Positions 56,701 to 63,122 of a stretch of DNA of 64,000 nt are shown piece after piece (the stretch's first letter is position 1; the number at the start of each line of letters is the position of its first letter). Where the stretch lies: assembly GCA_003996215.1 (NCBI GenBank), contig QJPP01005287.1:34864-98863 (forward strand), read 5' to 3'. The notes beneath the pieces are model-generated. The model saw only the letters and a list, made by a program, of their open reading frames with translations, made no database searches and had not been told where the DNA came from. Source of the DNA: Jaltomata sinuosa. Taxonomy: Eukaryota > Streptophyta > Magnoliopsida > Solanales > Solanaceae. The position numbers were made by a program, and so were the translations under genes.

Positions 56701-57424
56701 CTAGCTAAGTGAGACAGCTCATTAGTTAATCTAACCCTAAGCCTTAATATTGTCCACATAAATACCATTATGGGTGTTAGAAGACACACTCTAAATCGTG
56801 TAGAGAACGGCTAGGGTTAGTGAAATTCTCCATATAAGAGGATATTTAGGCTGTGGAACAAGGGTATCCATCCGTCACGTGAGGATTCCCAACGACCAGT
56901 CAGTCGAGTTGTTGTTATTGCAGATAATCCACTTCCGCAAGGAGAAAACTCATAAGTCAGTGAACTAGCGTATTACTTTCAGAAAGAAGAAATTTTCCTG
57001 GGAAGATCCTAGACGGACTAGGATCCAATCCATTGCCTATATAACCAGACTTACAATAAAATAAACTTCCTTCACTTCCAGTAATGAGATTAAAGGATTT
57101 AAGTCAAACCCCTAACTAAATTTTTACTTGGACTAAAACGTCAAATAATAGCATTAAGTAAATCAACTAGTAGATGAAACAGTAGTCTGCAAGACTAAGC
57201 TCTAATGATTATTCACATACCAAATCAGTCGCTGCTACTAATGCAACAGAGCCTAATGAATGCCGTCCAACAGATAAGTGCCGTGGAGGTTTACCACTTG
57301 TGTGCTTTAGCTGGTCTGATCTCTCTCGCAATTCATCTTTTGCAGAAGATGCATTCTCCTGACTGTAACTCTCTTCTAATACAGCAAATGGTGGTGAAAT
57401 ATCAGTACCCGCAGCCATATGCAT
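44176..57424 (-). CDS. Protein phosphatase 2C, four coding exons, 387 aa (11.2-kb first intron)
   Basis: A Mg/Mn-dependent Ser/Thr protein phosphatase. Coding exons on the minus strand: 57424-57221, 46004-45810, 45383-45178 and 44734-44176 (phases 0, 0, 2). All introns have GT...AG ends and the joined frame is open for 387 codons plus stop. Metal-binding motifs are complete: YMEDEH (Glu106/Asp107), VFDGHGG (Asp136), SGTTAL, ANAGDCRAV, LSIARALGD, MGCDGLWDVMS (Asp300) and TCDNLTVIV (Asp343). The N-terminal 85 residues are a variable Ser/Glu-rich region, with no signal peptide or membrane segment, so cytosol or nucleus is likely. RSGSCAEKGPKQYMEDEH and the C-terminal RRSISAEGLNLLKG suggest the plant PP2C22/27/49-like group rather than the ABA co-receptor clade A (recalled, not searched). 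It is the only gene here that looks intact. Substrate unknown. Confidence 0.93.
45178..45383 (-). CDS. PP2C coding exon 3 (residues 134-202)
   Basis: Acceptor TTAGCAG before 45383, donor GTTAGTAAG at 45177. Begins exactly with VFDGHGG and includes SGTTAL. Ends after two bases of the Arg202 codon. Confidence 0.93.
45810..46004 (-). CDS. PP2C coding exon 2 (residues 69-133)
   Basis: Acceptor TTTGCTAG before 46004, donor GTGAGTAG at 45809. Encodes the RSGSCAEKGPKQYMEDEH motif and ends GAFYG, phase 0. Confidence 0.92.
46352..46676 (+). repeat. Copia 5' LTR
   Basis: TGTTAGTAAAAC... to ...ATTACTTCA. Shares long blocks with 56649-56981, including CATCCGTCACGTGAG (a CACGTG core) and CCGCAAGGAGAAAA. 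Followed at once by TTGGTATAAGATC, a mutated initiator tRNA-Met primer site (46677-46689). Confidence 0.85.
46891..48832 (-). mobile_element. 5'-truncated L1-type LINE in the copia element
   Basis: Minus strand, with an A-rich tail at 46897-46918 and truncation inside the RT domain at 48832. Flanked by ATTTATGT on both sides (46883-46890 and 48833-48840), the target duplication. Contains RT remnants with YADNT at the catalytic box (second Asp changed to Asn; about 48540), LGMPLGRKFKD and a zf-RVT block (47234-47602, KYFTWLVVRKACLTHE). Frameshifted and inactive. Confidence 0.85.
49142..49151. repeat. Target duplication TTACTCACAA (left) of RTE fragment 1
   Basis: The same ten bases occur at 49561-49570, directly after the fragment. 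Confidence 0.85.
49152..49560 (-). mobile_element. RTE-type LINE tail, copy 1 (5'-truncated)
   Basis: Minus strand, ending in TTG repeats (CAACAACAAC on the plus strand). Carries the TS-SINE-like 3' block with GTGTGGGAATATACTGGG and TGCGTACACTCTACCC. Perfect 10-bp target duplications flank it. Confidence 0.85.
49995..51513. repeat. Duplicated segment A (displaced copy)
   Basis: Nearly identical, in the same order, to 52991-55367 apart from the hAT insertion there. It contains a copia spacer, RTE copy 2 and the start of copia RT (51200-51420, with GTIEKYKARLIVE). It follows the gag zinc knuckle directly, which is not its normal position; the junction is at shared TCATCGGATG. Confidence 0.85.
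50340..51172 (-). mobile_element. RTE-type LINE tail, copy 2 (5'-truncated)
   Basis: Minus strand: remnants of the RT C-terminal region (MLYGAECW-like near 51020, then the GHVKRR/GRGRPKK-like tail) and the shared TTG-ended 3' block at 50340-50480. Decayed coding. It is part of duplicated segment A. Confidence 0.75.
51511..52004 (+). mobile_element. RTE-type LINE tail, copy 3 (5'-truncated)
   Basis: Plus strand, starting within the ORF end (RGRPKKYWREVIRQDM, then EDMTLDRKVW and a stop near 51630), followed by the 3' UTR and the TTG tail at 51985-52004. Its left edge coincides with the right edge of duplicated segment A. Confidence 0.8.
52270..52990 (+). pseudogene. Copia integrase remnant
   Basis: TFIDNGTRFSYLYLLSHNSE near 52285 and KGIVERRNQMLLEMIRLMMA near 52503 match the integrase core of Ty1/copia, followed by LPITYWGDTLN. 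Frameshifts and stops throughout. It lies just upstream of segment B, as in a normal copia order. Confidence 0.82.
53334..55045 (-). mobile_element. RTE-type LINE tail, copy 4 (duplicate of copy 2, hAT inserted)
   Basis: Same fragment as 50340-51172, interrupted by a hAT element at 53604-54460. Not an independent insertion: flanks are identical to copy 2. Confidence 0.78.
53604..54460. mobile_element. Non-autonomous hAT element with CCGG arrays (857 bp)
   Basis: Ends TAAGGCTGCTC... and ...GGCCAGCCTTA, imperfect inverted repeats, with a perfect 8-bp duplication AATACTAC (53596-53603 and 54461-54468), diagnostic for hAT transposons. Both subterminal regions (53615-53810 and 54270-54455) are packed with CCGGACCGG, ACCGGTACCGG and CCGGAATGG motifs in both orientations; the centre is very AT-rich. 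No transposase frame. Confidence 0.87.
55060..55290 (+). pseudogene. Copia reverse transcriptase N-terminal remnant
   Basis: GTIEKYKAR, then DETFSSVIRNNLYL and a block equivalent to the conserved LDVKTAFLNGEL of copia RT (DCLSRWRTK in a shifted frame). Duplicate of 51190-51420. No catalytic YVDD box was found downstream, so most of RT is gone. Confidence 0.7.
55450..55897. repeat. Recent tandem duplication (205 + 243 bp)
   Basis: Unit 1 (55450-55654) and unit 2 (55655-55897) are virtually identical by eye, beginning CTTTATTATTTGAATATT and ending TTTAGCATAGC. Unit 2 has about 38 extra bases (ATATTATGGAATGC...) after GTACATTC that unit 1 lacks. Confidence 0.92.
55898..56648 (+). other. Copia 3' internal region, no recognisable coding
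   Basis: Decayed sequence up to the polypurine tract (56640-56648). I see no protein motif in it. Confidence 0.5.
56649..56981 (+). repeat. Copia 3' LTR
   Basis: Starts TGTTAGTAAAAATATC after the purine-rich GAGTGGGAGA (polypurine tract) and ends TTACTTTCA. Similar to the 5' LTR apart from scattered differences. Confidence 0.85.
57221..57424 (-). CDS. PP2C coding exon 1 (residues 1-68)
   Basis: ATG at 57424 (MHMAAGTDISPPFAV) to donor GTATGTGAAT at 57220. This start is the first in-frame ATG of the open stretch and gives an N-terminus like other plant PP2Cs; Met3 (MAAG) is an alternative start. Ends in phase 0. Confidence 0.88.
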
Positions 57425-58130
57425 CCCCAGATCATCAAATCTACTGCCTTAACAAATCTTAGAGTCAAAAAAAGATCCTTATCCACGGAGAGTTGGAAAG
57501 CCCCAAAAGTTGCATACTCCGTCCAAATTCGAGCAAAGAGGAGGATTCAATCCCCCAAAAGGAATCTACTGATTGAAGAGGTTAAGGTACAAAAAGAAGG
57601 AATCTTCAGTATAATTGTTAACGTTACCCCTCTAGCAGTCCTATAAACAGCAAAAGCCTCAATCTTTCAGTTTGGTTGATCAATTTGAGACCCTATTAAG
57701 CTCTTCCGCACTCTAGAACCCGCAAGATTCAGAGATCACAATAAGCAGAAACGAACCCACTTTCATCAGAGAACTGCCTAATATCATTAAATAAAAAATC
57801 AACAAATCAAAAATAATTAAAACGCACAAAAATGGCTATTTTCCCACAAACCTTCACCAATCCCTTTGAAGTCATAATTATGGAACCTAATTAAAAGAGG
57901 ATCGTTGTGGAGCAGCTTCATATTTCACCGATCGACAAATATATTGAAATTGAACAAAATAACCAGACACGGATATGAAAACGATTCAAGCAAGACCCAA
58001 AAAACGGGGAAAAAATATTCTGGGGGTCACAGATGAAGACGATGATTCTCGCAAGGAAGAAAAGAAGAAGAGAAAGGTCCTAAAGAGGAAATGTGAAAAC
58101 CAAGAACAGAGAGAATAAAGGCAGATGATT
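57425..58130 (-). promoter_or_regulatory. PP2C 5' leader, probable leader intron
   Basis: Pyrimidine-rich leader-like sequence at about 58120-57860 on the minus strand (CTTTCTCTTCTTCTTTTC near 58070), then a possible donor GTTTGTGGG near 57855 and a possible acceptor TTAAGGCAG just before 57443, i.e. about 20 bases before the ATG. This would make a leader intron of about 410 bases. An inference; the transcript start is not proven. Confidence 0.45.
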
Positions 58131-58594
58131 GCGGTTTGGCGACCGGCTGCTCCAGGTAATCCGGTGAGTGTGGTAGCTGTCATGCGTGATTTGACTGGCA
58201 CGTTCTCAGATTCGATTGGTTGGAGACTTGTGATTGACCGGATTGATCTCAGAACAGTTATGCTTCCTAACCGTTGGATGTTGAGCACTGGATATACGTC
58301 GTTGGATTTCGAGTATTGGTTTTCATATTGGAGTCGGCCTGGGTTGGTTCGTTAACAGCCGTTAAAGACAAGTGCCTTAGGAGGAATCCCGAGGCAACAC
58401 GTGACATCTATTCATCGGAATGTTAAGCATCTATATCTAGAACGGGATACATGAGCTGTGTTAACACGGATCCAACATATAACTACTAATTTTATTGGGT
58501 CCGTACTAAGTCCGGGCCCAACTCAAGATATATAAATAGATATTTTAATTAAATAATATAATTTGTATTACTCTTTTTTATTATATAATTAATA
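58131..58594 (-). promoter_or_regulatory. PP2C upstream region with a G-box
   Basis: Relatively CG-rich up to about 58330 with no strong TATA. A perfect CACGTG core lies at 58398-58403 (ACACGTGAC), the core recognised by plant bZIP/bHLH factors, roughly 280 bases upstream of the guessed start. No divergent gene recognised; the overlapping plus-strand frame at 58125-58355 has no known motif. Confidence 0.35.
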
Positions 58595-58829
58595 ATTCCT
58601 CTGTTTCACTTTATGTGTCATACTTTGACTTGGCACAGTATTTAAGAAAAAAAAACTTTTAAAATTTATGGTCCAAAATAATTCTTGAACATTTGTGTGG
58701 TTGTAAATCATTTCATTAAGGGTAAAAGGGGAATTTCAAAGTTAAAATTATTCTAATTATAGAAAGGTGACATTCTTTTTGGAACGGACTAAAAAGGAAA
58801 GTATGCCACATAAAATGAGACGGAGGAAG
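58595..58829. mobile_element. Stowaway-like MITE, copy 1 (235 bp)
   Basis: Inverted ends ATTCCTCTGTTTCACTTTAT and a right end whose complement starts CTTCCTCCGTCTCATTTTAT, flanked by TA. Interior AAAGTATGCCACATAAAATG matches copy 2. Confidence 0.82.
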
Positions 58830-58939
58830 TATAATTTAGTGGCACATTAGATATATCTTATTCAAAAGTATTCATAGTTATTAAATTTTTTAGTCACATA
58901 ATTAAATTAAAAATTTTACAAAATTATCCCTATTTATTA

Positions 58940-59177
58940 CTCCTTCTGTCCCATTTTATGTGGCATACTTTGACTTGACACGGTGTTTAAGAAAAAGAGG
59001 AAGACTTTTGAAATTTGTGGTCCAAAATAATTCTTGAATATTTGTGTGGTTGTAAATCATTTCATTAAGGGTAAAAGGGAATTTCAAAGTTAATTTTTTT
59101 TTAATTATAGATAGATGACATTCTTTTTGGGACGGACTAAAAAGAAAAGTATGCCACATAAAATGGGACGGAGGGAG
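58940..59177. mobile_element. Stowaway-like MITE, copy 2 (238 bp)
   Basis: Ends CTCCTTCTGTCCCATTTTAT / complement CTCCCTCCGTCCCATTTTAT, flanked by TA (58938-58939 and 59178-59179). Same family and orientation as copy 1, 110 bases away. Confidence 0.87.
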
Positions 59178-59365
59178 TAGATGTTTTTTAGAATTGAGCA
59201 CTACTAAGAAGACATAGTTCTTTAATATATATTTTAAAAATAAGATGAAAATAATTATTAACTTTTCTCTTGAATTTCTAAAGCGATATTATTTTGAGAT
59301 AATTTTTTAAAGCATTTTATCAAAATTCACAATTTTAAAAGCATTTTAAGATGATCTTGAAGTTT
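59178..59365. other. Host/viral junction region
   Basis: AT-rich sequence without recognised features; the recognisable viral coding ends near 59400. Confidence 0.4.
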
Positions 59366-59632
59366 TCAAAATTTACCAAAATGGATGTGACAACTTAAGT
59401 AATAAAGAAATATATTAGAGGTAAGATTATCGACACCTGCATAGGTGGCTATTGCGTTTATGATGGTTGCCTTTTCGTCCATGCTAAGGTAAGAATCCCA
59501 CCATCCGCGGAGTTGTCCAGTAAATCCTACTATAATCATTTTGCAGATATTCCTATCTGTGTTTTTAACACTTTTGCAAATGGTTGCATACATAAGCATC
59601 CTGTGAACAAGGATGGTTAACTGTTTGATCTG
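59366..59632 (-). pseudogene. Caulimovirid coat-protein fragment
   Basis: A minus-strand open stretch with LMYATICKS and MIIVGFTGQLRGWWD, which I recognise as the conserved core of caulimovirid capsid proteins. It is open from the breakpoint at 59632; viral similarity fades near 59420 and a stop is at 59366. Both the N-terminal and C-terminal parts of the protein (including the zinc knuckle) are missing. The right edge abuts the inverted leader repeat at 59633. Confidence 0.75.
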
Positions 59633-60028
59633 TTGAACGGATCTAAGCTTTATTTAAATGTAAAGGAATTTTAGTATGATTTCTCGACTTGGTTCTGAGA
59701 TCGAGGTACAGTCGGATCTACTACTACTCTTATTGGCTTTGCCTTAGTGGCTCCGTCTGGCCAAGCGTGGTCTTCAGCCCGAAAAGGAGTGATAAGTAGG
59801 GCGCCTATTACCCGGTTAGAACTACCAGACACATGGGCTCAATAAGTAGTATGTATTGGATTCCTGACAGGCCCTTTTCTCGGGTAAAAATTATCACCAT
59901 GTAGTCTGAGAAACTATGTCTAAAATTCTTGTATATTTCGATTCTTATGTAGTTGAACTACCTAAGGATGCTGAACTGCTTGATCCTTGATTAGGCGGAC
60001 TACCGCTAGGTCATTGATCCTGTTTATT
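59633..60028 (+). other. Caulimovirid leader portion (plus strand)
   Basis: Non-coding viral leader upstream of the primer site. Its first ~54 bases (GAACGGATCTAAGCTTTATT...) are repeated in inverted orientation at 61253-61307. It contains several short upstream reading frames, as is usual for caulimovirid leaders. Confidence 0.6.
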
Positions 60029-60040
60029 TGGTATCAAAGC
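60029..60040 (+). other. Caulimovirid primer binding site (initiator tRNA-Met)
   Basis: TGGTATCAAAGC, one mismatch to the canonical TGGTATCAGAGC, on the same strand as the movement protein and about 70 bases before that frame opens. Confidence 0.75.
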
Positions 60041-60085
60041 CTAGAACTTTTCATGGTATATATAAGATAGAGGTGAACTATTTGA

Positions 60086-61222
60086 CATAGATATGATCTT
60101 TCATTCATAGATCTGGGAGAAACAAGTACTAAAAGTACTAGACTTGAAGAAGTAGATATACCTCAAAACCTTGACTTGTTAAACAAGTGGACGATCCCTA
60201 AAGTTCCGATAAAAACTATTTATGACTATGGATGGTTTGATAAGCTATCTTCTAAACAATTGATTGAAACTACTGAGCAATCTCTTGCTTTAAATTCGTC
60301 TGAACAGACTATTCATTTGCTAAACGAGCGTGATATTAATATCTATCAAGGTCAGTATAACTATCTGCATATTGGGATGGTTCAAATAGCATTTAAACCT
60401 TTAACCCTCAAAGGGTTACCTGAGACTTTTCTGGCGGCTCTTCATGATGCTAGAAATTTGAACTTTCGACAGTCTCTTATGGGTTCAATTGAATCTACAG
60501 TGGCCTACGGCCCAGTTTATTTTAATACCCAACATAATCTGCAGTTATCACTTACTGATGCTAATATTCTTGATGCTTTAACATTAAATGTTAAAACGCA
60601 TGGTTATAACTATGCGCCAGGTTCAGAACTCATCTGTTTATCTTATAGAATTTATTTTAAACTATTATCTACTCTGAATCCTAGATGTAGATTATATAAT
60701 ATATCAAATCAAACAATTTTGGTGGAAATCAATTTTGCAAGATCCAAGGTCACCACTAGAAGACCTATTAAGTGGGAAGGGATTGATTTTCCAACTTCAT
60801 GGACTCTAGATTCGATTATATTCCCAAATCAGTTAACTAATGTTGTCACTAACTGTGATCTTTCTCACATTTCTCAAAATCCCGATGGGAGAATTTGTAT
60901 TCAGTTTTCTGACAACAGCTATGTGCCTCATAGGCAATCTTTCGCTAGCCACAGATTAATGTCCTCTATGGATCACAGTCTTAATAGACGATCACTATCT
61001 CGTCATAGACTTTTGCCAGCCATGAATCATATCTCCCCAATAGAACCTGTATATGGTCCAGCTCGAGATCGTGCTGCTTCTTTGCATACTATTGATAACA
61101 ACTCTTTGGTTGAAAAGGTAAAAGTTGACCCGCAAACTAATATTGTTGAGGTTAACGATGATGCTTCTGACAAGGACATTCCTTCGGCCTCCGAGATGGA
61201 GTTTGACCCCAATGATTCTTAA
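60086..61222 (+). pseudogene. Caulimovirid movement protein (30K superfamily), long open frame without an in-frame AUG start
   Basis: The frame opens after TGA 60083-60085 and is uninterrupted to the stop at 61220-61222. It shows the 30K/MP features: KVPIKTIYDYGWFD early, GSIESTVAYGPVYF near residue 115 and the conserved D region SLTDANILDALTLNVKTHGY, with an acidic C-terminus (DDASDKDIPSASEMEFDPND). Such proteins line plasmodesmal tubules for cell-to-cell spread. There is no in-frame ATG until well inside the conserved part; CTG at 60113-60115 is a near-cognate candidate, or the start codon has been lost. Given as pseudogene for that reason, although the frame has no stops. Confidence 0.82.
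60093..60110 (+). CDS. Short upstream ORF before the movement protein (5 codons)
   Basis: ATG at 60093 to TAG at 60108-60110, in a different frame from the movement protein. Lies between the in-frame stop of the movement-protein frame (TGA 60083-60085) and its first recognisable residues. Short leader ORFs next to a hairpin are a hallmark of ribosome shunting in Caulimoviridae (established); use here is inference. Confidence 0.4.
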   Translation: MIFHS

Positions 61223-61252
61223 ATTATTCCACACCAAATCGATTTTAGCCCA

Positions 61253-61307
61253 GGTTCCCTGGCGAGAAACCATACTAAAATTCCTTTACATTTAAATAAA
61301 GCTTAGA
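61253..61307 (-). repeat. Inverted copy of leader segment bounding the movement-protein cassette
   Basis: The minus strand reads GAACGGATCTAAGCTTTATT onward, matching the plus strand from 59633 with about two mismatches in 54 bases. The pair forms an inverted repeat around 59687-61252. Confidence 0.88.
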
Positions 61308-61460
61308 TCCGTTCATGGTCTATATAGGAGAGACGTTATTAGACATAGATATGAGATCTTTAGCCGGACATAGTCCTGGCTAGGAGAGGCGTTACTAAAA
61401 TAAAAGACAGAAAGAAATTACTAACCTCGGACGTTCGTCACCAAAGTCTATATTCTGAAG
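61308..61460 (-). other. Caulimovirid leader, 5' portion (minus strand)
   Basis: Follows the promoter on the minus strand. Contains CATGGTCTATATAGGAGAG-type sequence (plus strand, 61311-61330) that is a direct repeat of 60052-60070; in an intact viral RNA, where both parts are on one strand, they would be complementary and could pair as the base of a leader hairpin. Confidence 0.6.
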
Positions 61461-61475
61461 AACTGGCTGGATTTT

Positions 61476-61491
61476 TATTTATTTATTGGAT
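61476..61491 (-). terminator. Putative viral poly(A) signal
   Basis: The minus strand reads AATAAATAAATAAAA, about 110 bases downstream of the TATA box. Caulimovirid RNAs end shortly after their own start, so a signal here would create a terminal redundancy. Confidence 0.6.
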
Positions 61492-61594
61492 CTCGGAATA
61501 GTGCTTCAAAGTGAAAGCTTTACAATGATTTACAAACTAAAAGAGAGAGAGCTCTCTATTTTTTCAAATGTCCTAAAAAAATGAAAGACAATCT

Positions 61595-61602
61595 TATTTA
61601 TA
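61595..61602 (-). promoter_or_regulatory. Putative caulimovirid promoter TATA box
   Basis: The minus strand reads TATAAATA in TTGTATAAATAAG, 134 bases after the stop of the preceding ORF (61736). Placement between the last ORF and the leader is that of the pregenomic RNA promoter. Confidence 0.6.
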
Positions 61603-61735
61603 CAAGAATTTAAAAACATAAGGTATCTTTGTACAGTAATAATGGATCCCATATGTTCCCTAAATAGTGTATCTACTATTGAACAACAGTGTATCTACTG
61701 TTTGTGGCATTATTGTTGTAAAGACGCTTTGATCT

Positions 61736-63109
61736 CTATTTTTCTTTTTCTTTCATCTTCCGGAGGAAATCTTTTGCCATTTTCAGAGTATCTTCTGACC
61801 CCGTTGTGTCTGCAGGTTGAGCTTCATGTATATCTTCTGGGGCGTCGTCGCTGGTTTCACTTCGCGTAGAAGTGTCTGATTTCTCATATTGAGTAAGGTT
61901 CAAAAGCAGACTTCTCTTGACTTCTTCTAAGTAGCTATTGATCATGGCTTCTTTATCTCCATCTTGAACAGAGATTCTTCTGGCAATGTGCCTAACCGAG
62001 TTATCCATGACTATCTCCTTTTGGGGAGAAGTACTATATTCATTAATTTTATTTTCAATAAAATCCATCAGTTCCTGTCCAAATAACTTTTTAGTCTTTG
62101 GATCTTTCTTCATTAGTTTATCCCAAAAATTGTTATAAAAGATCTTGTAGAAGCAAAGGATTTATTCTTCTGTGAATCCTACTTCTGGGGTCCATTTGTG
62201 AATCCAAGGGATAGAGAATTCGATGAAGAAATATATCTGGTCTATTTTGTCCAGCCAATAGATATGATCTGTGTTGTATAACTCATTAAGGTTCGGAGAA
62301 ACTTTAACCCATTCCTTGTATAACTTTAAAAATGGATCCGGTAATATCTTTATAGTCGGACCATGGTATGACCACCAGTCTAAAAACCAATTAGAAATTG
62401 GTCCTGCAAATATCTTTGCACAAATATTTACGAACCAGGTATGCTTATGCTTCTCATTATTATAATAGAGAACCTTGTGAAAGGCATTAACATAGTCCCA
62501 ATAAGTGAAACTCATAGGAACCTTATTTAGGCTAATCTGCCTTTCTTTCATTGTGGACATACCCCAATCTTCGATGGATATGATTTGTTTAACAATCATT
62601 TTGGAGAAGTTATAAACATTCTCGCTAGTGTTGTATCCTGAGAAGTGCTGAAATTCAACACTACCCGTATTTATCAAAATGGTCTCATAATAAGATCGAG
62701 TTTTGTATGACTCACCCGGGAAATATAATCCATTAATTAAGCATCGTTGAAATATCTTTCAGGGTTCTTTTTTTCTCTGGATTTCAGAGTTTTCTAAAAG
62801 AAATATCATTTCTTTCTTTGCTACCTTCTCAAAAGATTTAATATCAACAATATCTTCTTTAGATATAAAGGCAAATGTATCACCTTGCTTTTGGGATAAA
62901 TACTCCTTTAATTGCTCGTACAATGGGCTATTTTTTGGAATATTTTCCAGATGTACTGATGAGGACGCTGCTCTTTGAGCGTTTTTTGAGTTTATCAAAC
63001 TCATTCCTCCTTGTTGCAGTATAATGTTGGAAGAGGATCCGTATGATGATCCTGACGATGATGTTCCAGATGATCTTCCCCTACCTCGTGGGTTATTACC
63101 CCTGCACAT
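61736..63109 (-). pseudogene. Caulimovirid ORF after pol, unknown function, two nonsense codons
   Basis: A single minus-strand frame of 458 codons from ATG at 63109 to the stop at 61736, interrupted only by stops at 62759-62761 and 62162-62164, all in one frame. The N-terminus is Arg/Gly then Ser/Gly-rich (RGNNPRGRGRSSGTSSSG), followed by a middle domain rich in Trp/Tyr/Phe (SYHGPTIKILPDPF, FSIPWIHKWTPEVGF) and a charged C-terminus (MRKMKEKEK). I recognise no catalytic motif. Its position after pol and before the promoter is that of the transactivator/viroplasmin gene in caulimoviruses, but sequence similarity was not established. An RNA-binding or inclusion-body role is a guess. The start is 14 bases after the pol stop. 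Confidence 0.65.
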
Positions 63110-63122
63110 AAAACAATTTATT

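Larger units (their letters stand above)
46352..56981 (+). mobile_element. Ty1/copia retrotransposon inside PP2C intron 1, decayed and rearranged
   Basis: Two matching LTRs of about 330 bases (46352-46676 and 56649-56981) enclose plus-strand copia fragments in order: gag start, zinc knuckle, integrase, reverse transcriptase. The 10.6-kb length is inflated by a LINE, RTE fragments, an internal duplication and a hAT element. It is on the opposite strand to PP2C. The flanking 5-mers (GGGAC and GAAAG) do not match, so a target duplication is not visible. Without it the intron would be only about 590 bases. Confidence 0.85.

Noticed and set aside
57986..58288. 100-codon minus-strand frame upstream of PP2C
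   Set aside because: It lies in the putative leader/promoter, has no recognised motif and its Ser/Phe run follows the pyrimidine-rich leader.
59640..60028. Considered as an LTR 3' end of a Ty3/gypsy element because a tRNA-Met site follows
   Set aside because: No matching second LTR; the downstream protein is a 30K movement protein, and the sequence recurs in the minus-strand viral leader, so it is caulimovirid leader.
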